From: Candidatus Melainabacteria bacterium
GTDB lineage: Bacteria; Cyanobacteriota; Vampirovibrionia; Obscuribacterales; Obscuribacteraceae
Direction: 5' to 3'
Assembly (NCBI GenBank): GCA_003175915.1
Contig: PSRH01000178.1
Coordinates: 1 to 6,850, forward strand
Length of the DNA stretch: 6,850 bases
The notes beneath the pieces were generated by a model. The model did not search any database, had not been told where the DNA came from, and was given only the letters and a program-made list of their open reading frames with translations. Shown here in pieces: positions 5,651-6,850 of this stretch (position 1 is the stretch's first letter; every line of letters starts with the position of its first letter). The position numbers were made by a program, and so were the translations under genes.

Positions 5651-6523
5651 TTGCCAGTAAGAATCGACAAAATTCAGGTCGGTGAGAACAATCCGTTTCT
5701 GATTATCGCCGGGCCGTGTGTGATCGAATCCTGGGAGATTACCTACAATACAGCCAGGTTTTTGAAAGATCTTTCCAACGAGCTGAACTTTTCTCTTGTA
5801 TTCAAATCGTCGTACGACAAAGCTAATCGCACCTCGATTGACTCTTTCAGGGGGCCGGGCTTGAAGGATGGTTTGGCGCTCTTGGCTGAGATAAAAGCGA
5901 AGCTGGGCGTCGCCCTCTTAAGTGATATTCACGACGAGTCGCAGTGCCAGCCGGCGGGCGAGGTCCTGGATGTCCTGCAAATACCGGCGTTCTTGTGCCG
6001 GCAGACCGATTTGATCGTGGCGGCGGCACGCACTGGCAAGACCATAAACGTAAAGAAGGGGCAGTTCGTCGCTCCTCAGGATATGGGCAATGCGGTCAAG
6101 AAAATTGCTGATTGCGGCAATCCCAATGTTTTCTTGACCGAGCGTGGTACTACATTTGGTTACAATAATCTTGTCGTGGATATGAGAAGTTTGCCGATCA
6201 TGCAATCTTTCGGTGTGCCGGTGATTTTCGACGCCACGCATAGCGTCCAACTACCGGGGGGTGGCGGCACCGTCTCTAGCGGTCAGAGGCAGTATGTTCC
6301 CACCCTTGCCAAAGCGGCAGTTGCCGCTGGATGCGACGGAATCTTCATGGAAGTTCATCCGAATCCCGATCAGGCAAAAAGCGATGGTCCAAACATGGTG
6401 CCTCTAGCTTTTGTCAAAGAATTAATTAGCCAGTGTTTGCAGATCAATGCGCTTAACCGGAAGCTTGCACCTTTAGCCTTGCCTGCTGTCGGACAGTGCC
6501 CTTCTCCGGTTTTGCAACGTTAG
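5651..6523 (+). CDS. kdsA: 3-deoxy-8-phosphooctulonate (Kdo8P) synthase, metal-dependent type
   Basis: This cytoplasmic aldolase condenses phosphoenolpyruvate with D-arabinose 5-phosphate to Kdo 8-phosphate (EC 2.5.1.55), precursor of the lipopolysaccharide inner-core sugar. From TTG 5651 the protein has 290 residues, close to the family's usual 270-290. The frame stays open up to another TTG at 5579, but those 24 extra residues do not resemble KdsA and no ribosome site precedes them. Seen (numbered from TTG 5651): IIAGPCVIES (18-27), FKSSYDKANR (51-60), RGPGL (67-71), LSDIHDE (90-96), FLCRQTDL (114-121), VKKGQFVAPQDMGN (134-147), FGYNNLVVDM (169-178), IFDATHSVQLPGG (192-204), and FMEVHPNPDQAKSDGPNM (232-249). 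Cys23, His197, Glu234 and Asp245 match the metal ligands of the metal-requiring class, whereas E. coli KdsA has Asn in place of the Cys. The residue before Asp245 is Ser, not the Cys of the CDGP motif. The last 20 or so residues are a nonconserved tail. The next gene starts 13 bp later. Confidence 0.95.
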   Translation: MPVRIDKIQVGENNPFLIIAGPCVIESWEITYNTARFLKDLSNELNFSLVFKSSYDKANRTSIDSFRGPGLKDGLALLAEIKAKLGVALLSDIHDESQCQPAGEVLDVLQIPAFLCRQTDLIVAAARTGKTINVKKGQFVAPQDMGNAVKKIADCGNPNVFLTERGTTFGYNNLVVDMRSLPIMQSFGVPVIFDATHSVQLPGGGGTVSSGQRQYVPTLAKAAVAAGCDGIFMEVHPNPDQAKSDGPNMVPLAFVKELISQCLQINALNRKLAPLALPAVGQCPSPVLQR

Positions 6524-6536
6524 AAAATCGGCCGCC

Positions 6537-6850
6537 TTGCCAAAGAAAAATATAGCTCTCAATTATTGCTTGATTCTGTCGATAGTTTCCAATTTCGGCG
6601 GGGTTGCCTATGGCAAGAGTGAGACCCAGAGTTTGCGGAGAAAAGCGATCATTGCTAGCTCGCAAAATCTCAAGCAAGATGGCCTTGATGCAGACGAGAT
6701 TGTCCAAAAGTCCTTGACGGCCTATGGTGGGCGAAGGCGGCTGCAGGAATTCAGCAACGACGTTCAGTTGAGCGGGCAGATTACTTATTTGAAGGAAGGC
6801 GGCCGTTCGTATCCATACAAACATGCGAGGAAGGAAGGACGATGGCGCAC
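6537..6850 (+). CDS. Exported protein, possibly LolA/LolB-like, C-terminus cut by window edge
   Basis: Translated by hand; 104 codons are visible and the frame is open at the right edge. The likely start is TTG 6537, 13 bp after the kdsA stop, because it yields a typical Sec signal peptide: basic MPKKN, a hydrophobic core at about 7-20, and a likely cut after VAYG (residue 26). No ATG is available in frame, no clear Shine-Dalgarno precedes it, and the frame stays open upstream, so the start is uncertain. The mature part begins with a charged helix. From residue 51 the pattern DADEIVQKSLTAYGG, then LSGQITYL, resembles the N-terminus of periplasmic lipoprotein-carrier-like (LolA/LolB fold) proteins. 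This is a resemblance, not a confirmed family. Cys11 is inside the hydrophobic core without a lipobox, so it is not a lipoprotein. Close linkage to kdsA suggests co-transcription and an envelope role. Confidence 0.65.
   Translation, partial: MPKKNIALNYCLILSIVSNFGGVAYGKSETQSLRRKAIIASSQNLKQDGLDADEIVQKSLTAYGGRRRLQEFSNDVQLSGQITYLKEGGRSYPYKHARKEGRWR

Noticed and set aside
5918..6250. Minus-strand open frame of 110 codons
   Set aside because: It is antisense to the catalytic core of kdsA.
6453..6824. Minus-strand open frame of 123 codons overlapping the end of kdsA and the next gene
   Set aside because: It is antisense to the conserved kdsA end and to a frame with a clear signal peptide. Its own product shows no domain pattern.

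Overview
This window looks like an ordinary chromosomal stretch from a Gram-negative bacterium of intermediate G+C. The Gram-negative call rests on a gene for 3-deoxy-D-manno-octulosonate 8-phosphate (Kdo8P) synthase, the first committed step to the lipopolysaccharide sugar Kdo. A DUF1957-type GH57 enzyme next to pyruvate kinase, with a PAS/HAMP histidine kinase nearby, fits the non-photosynthetic cyanobacterial relatives (Vampirovibrionia/Melainabacteria, for example Obscuribacterales). That placement is an impression only and was not tested by any search. No tRNA, rRNA, CRISPR array, insertion sequence or phage gene was seen.

Layout: three genes run leftward. They are a membrane-bound sensor histidine kinase cut by the left edge (1-1457), pyruvate kinase (1616-3160) and a GH57 1,4-alpha-glucan branching enzyme (3356-4990). 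After a 284-bp divergent intergenic region, three genes run rightward. They are a 91-residue basic protein with a winged-helix look (5275-5550), kdsA (best start TTG at 5651, not the longer reading from 5579) and an exported protein cut by the right edge (from about 6537).

Function: the branching enzyme and pyruvate kinase both belong to carbon storage and central carbon flow. They are separated by a 195-bp gap holding a candidate weak terminator, a 9-bp inverted repeat and a candidate promoter, so they may be separate transcription units. The right side appears devoted to the envelope: kdsA makes the Kdo precursor from phosphoenolpyruvate, the same metabolite pyruvate kinase consumes, and the gene 13 bp after it encodes a secreted protein with a LolA/LolB-like look. 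The histidine kinase has a helical extracytoplasmic sensor region, HAMP, PAS and the phosphoacceptor His. Its ATPase domain lies outside the window and no response regulator is visible.

Nothing here amounts to a clearly new system. The most unfamiliar items are the small winged-helix-like protein, the kinase's sensor region, the partial exported protein, and several short palindromes or inverted repeats at predicted promoters and leaders.
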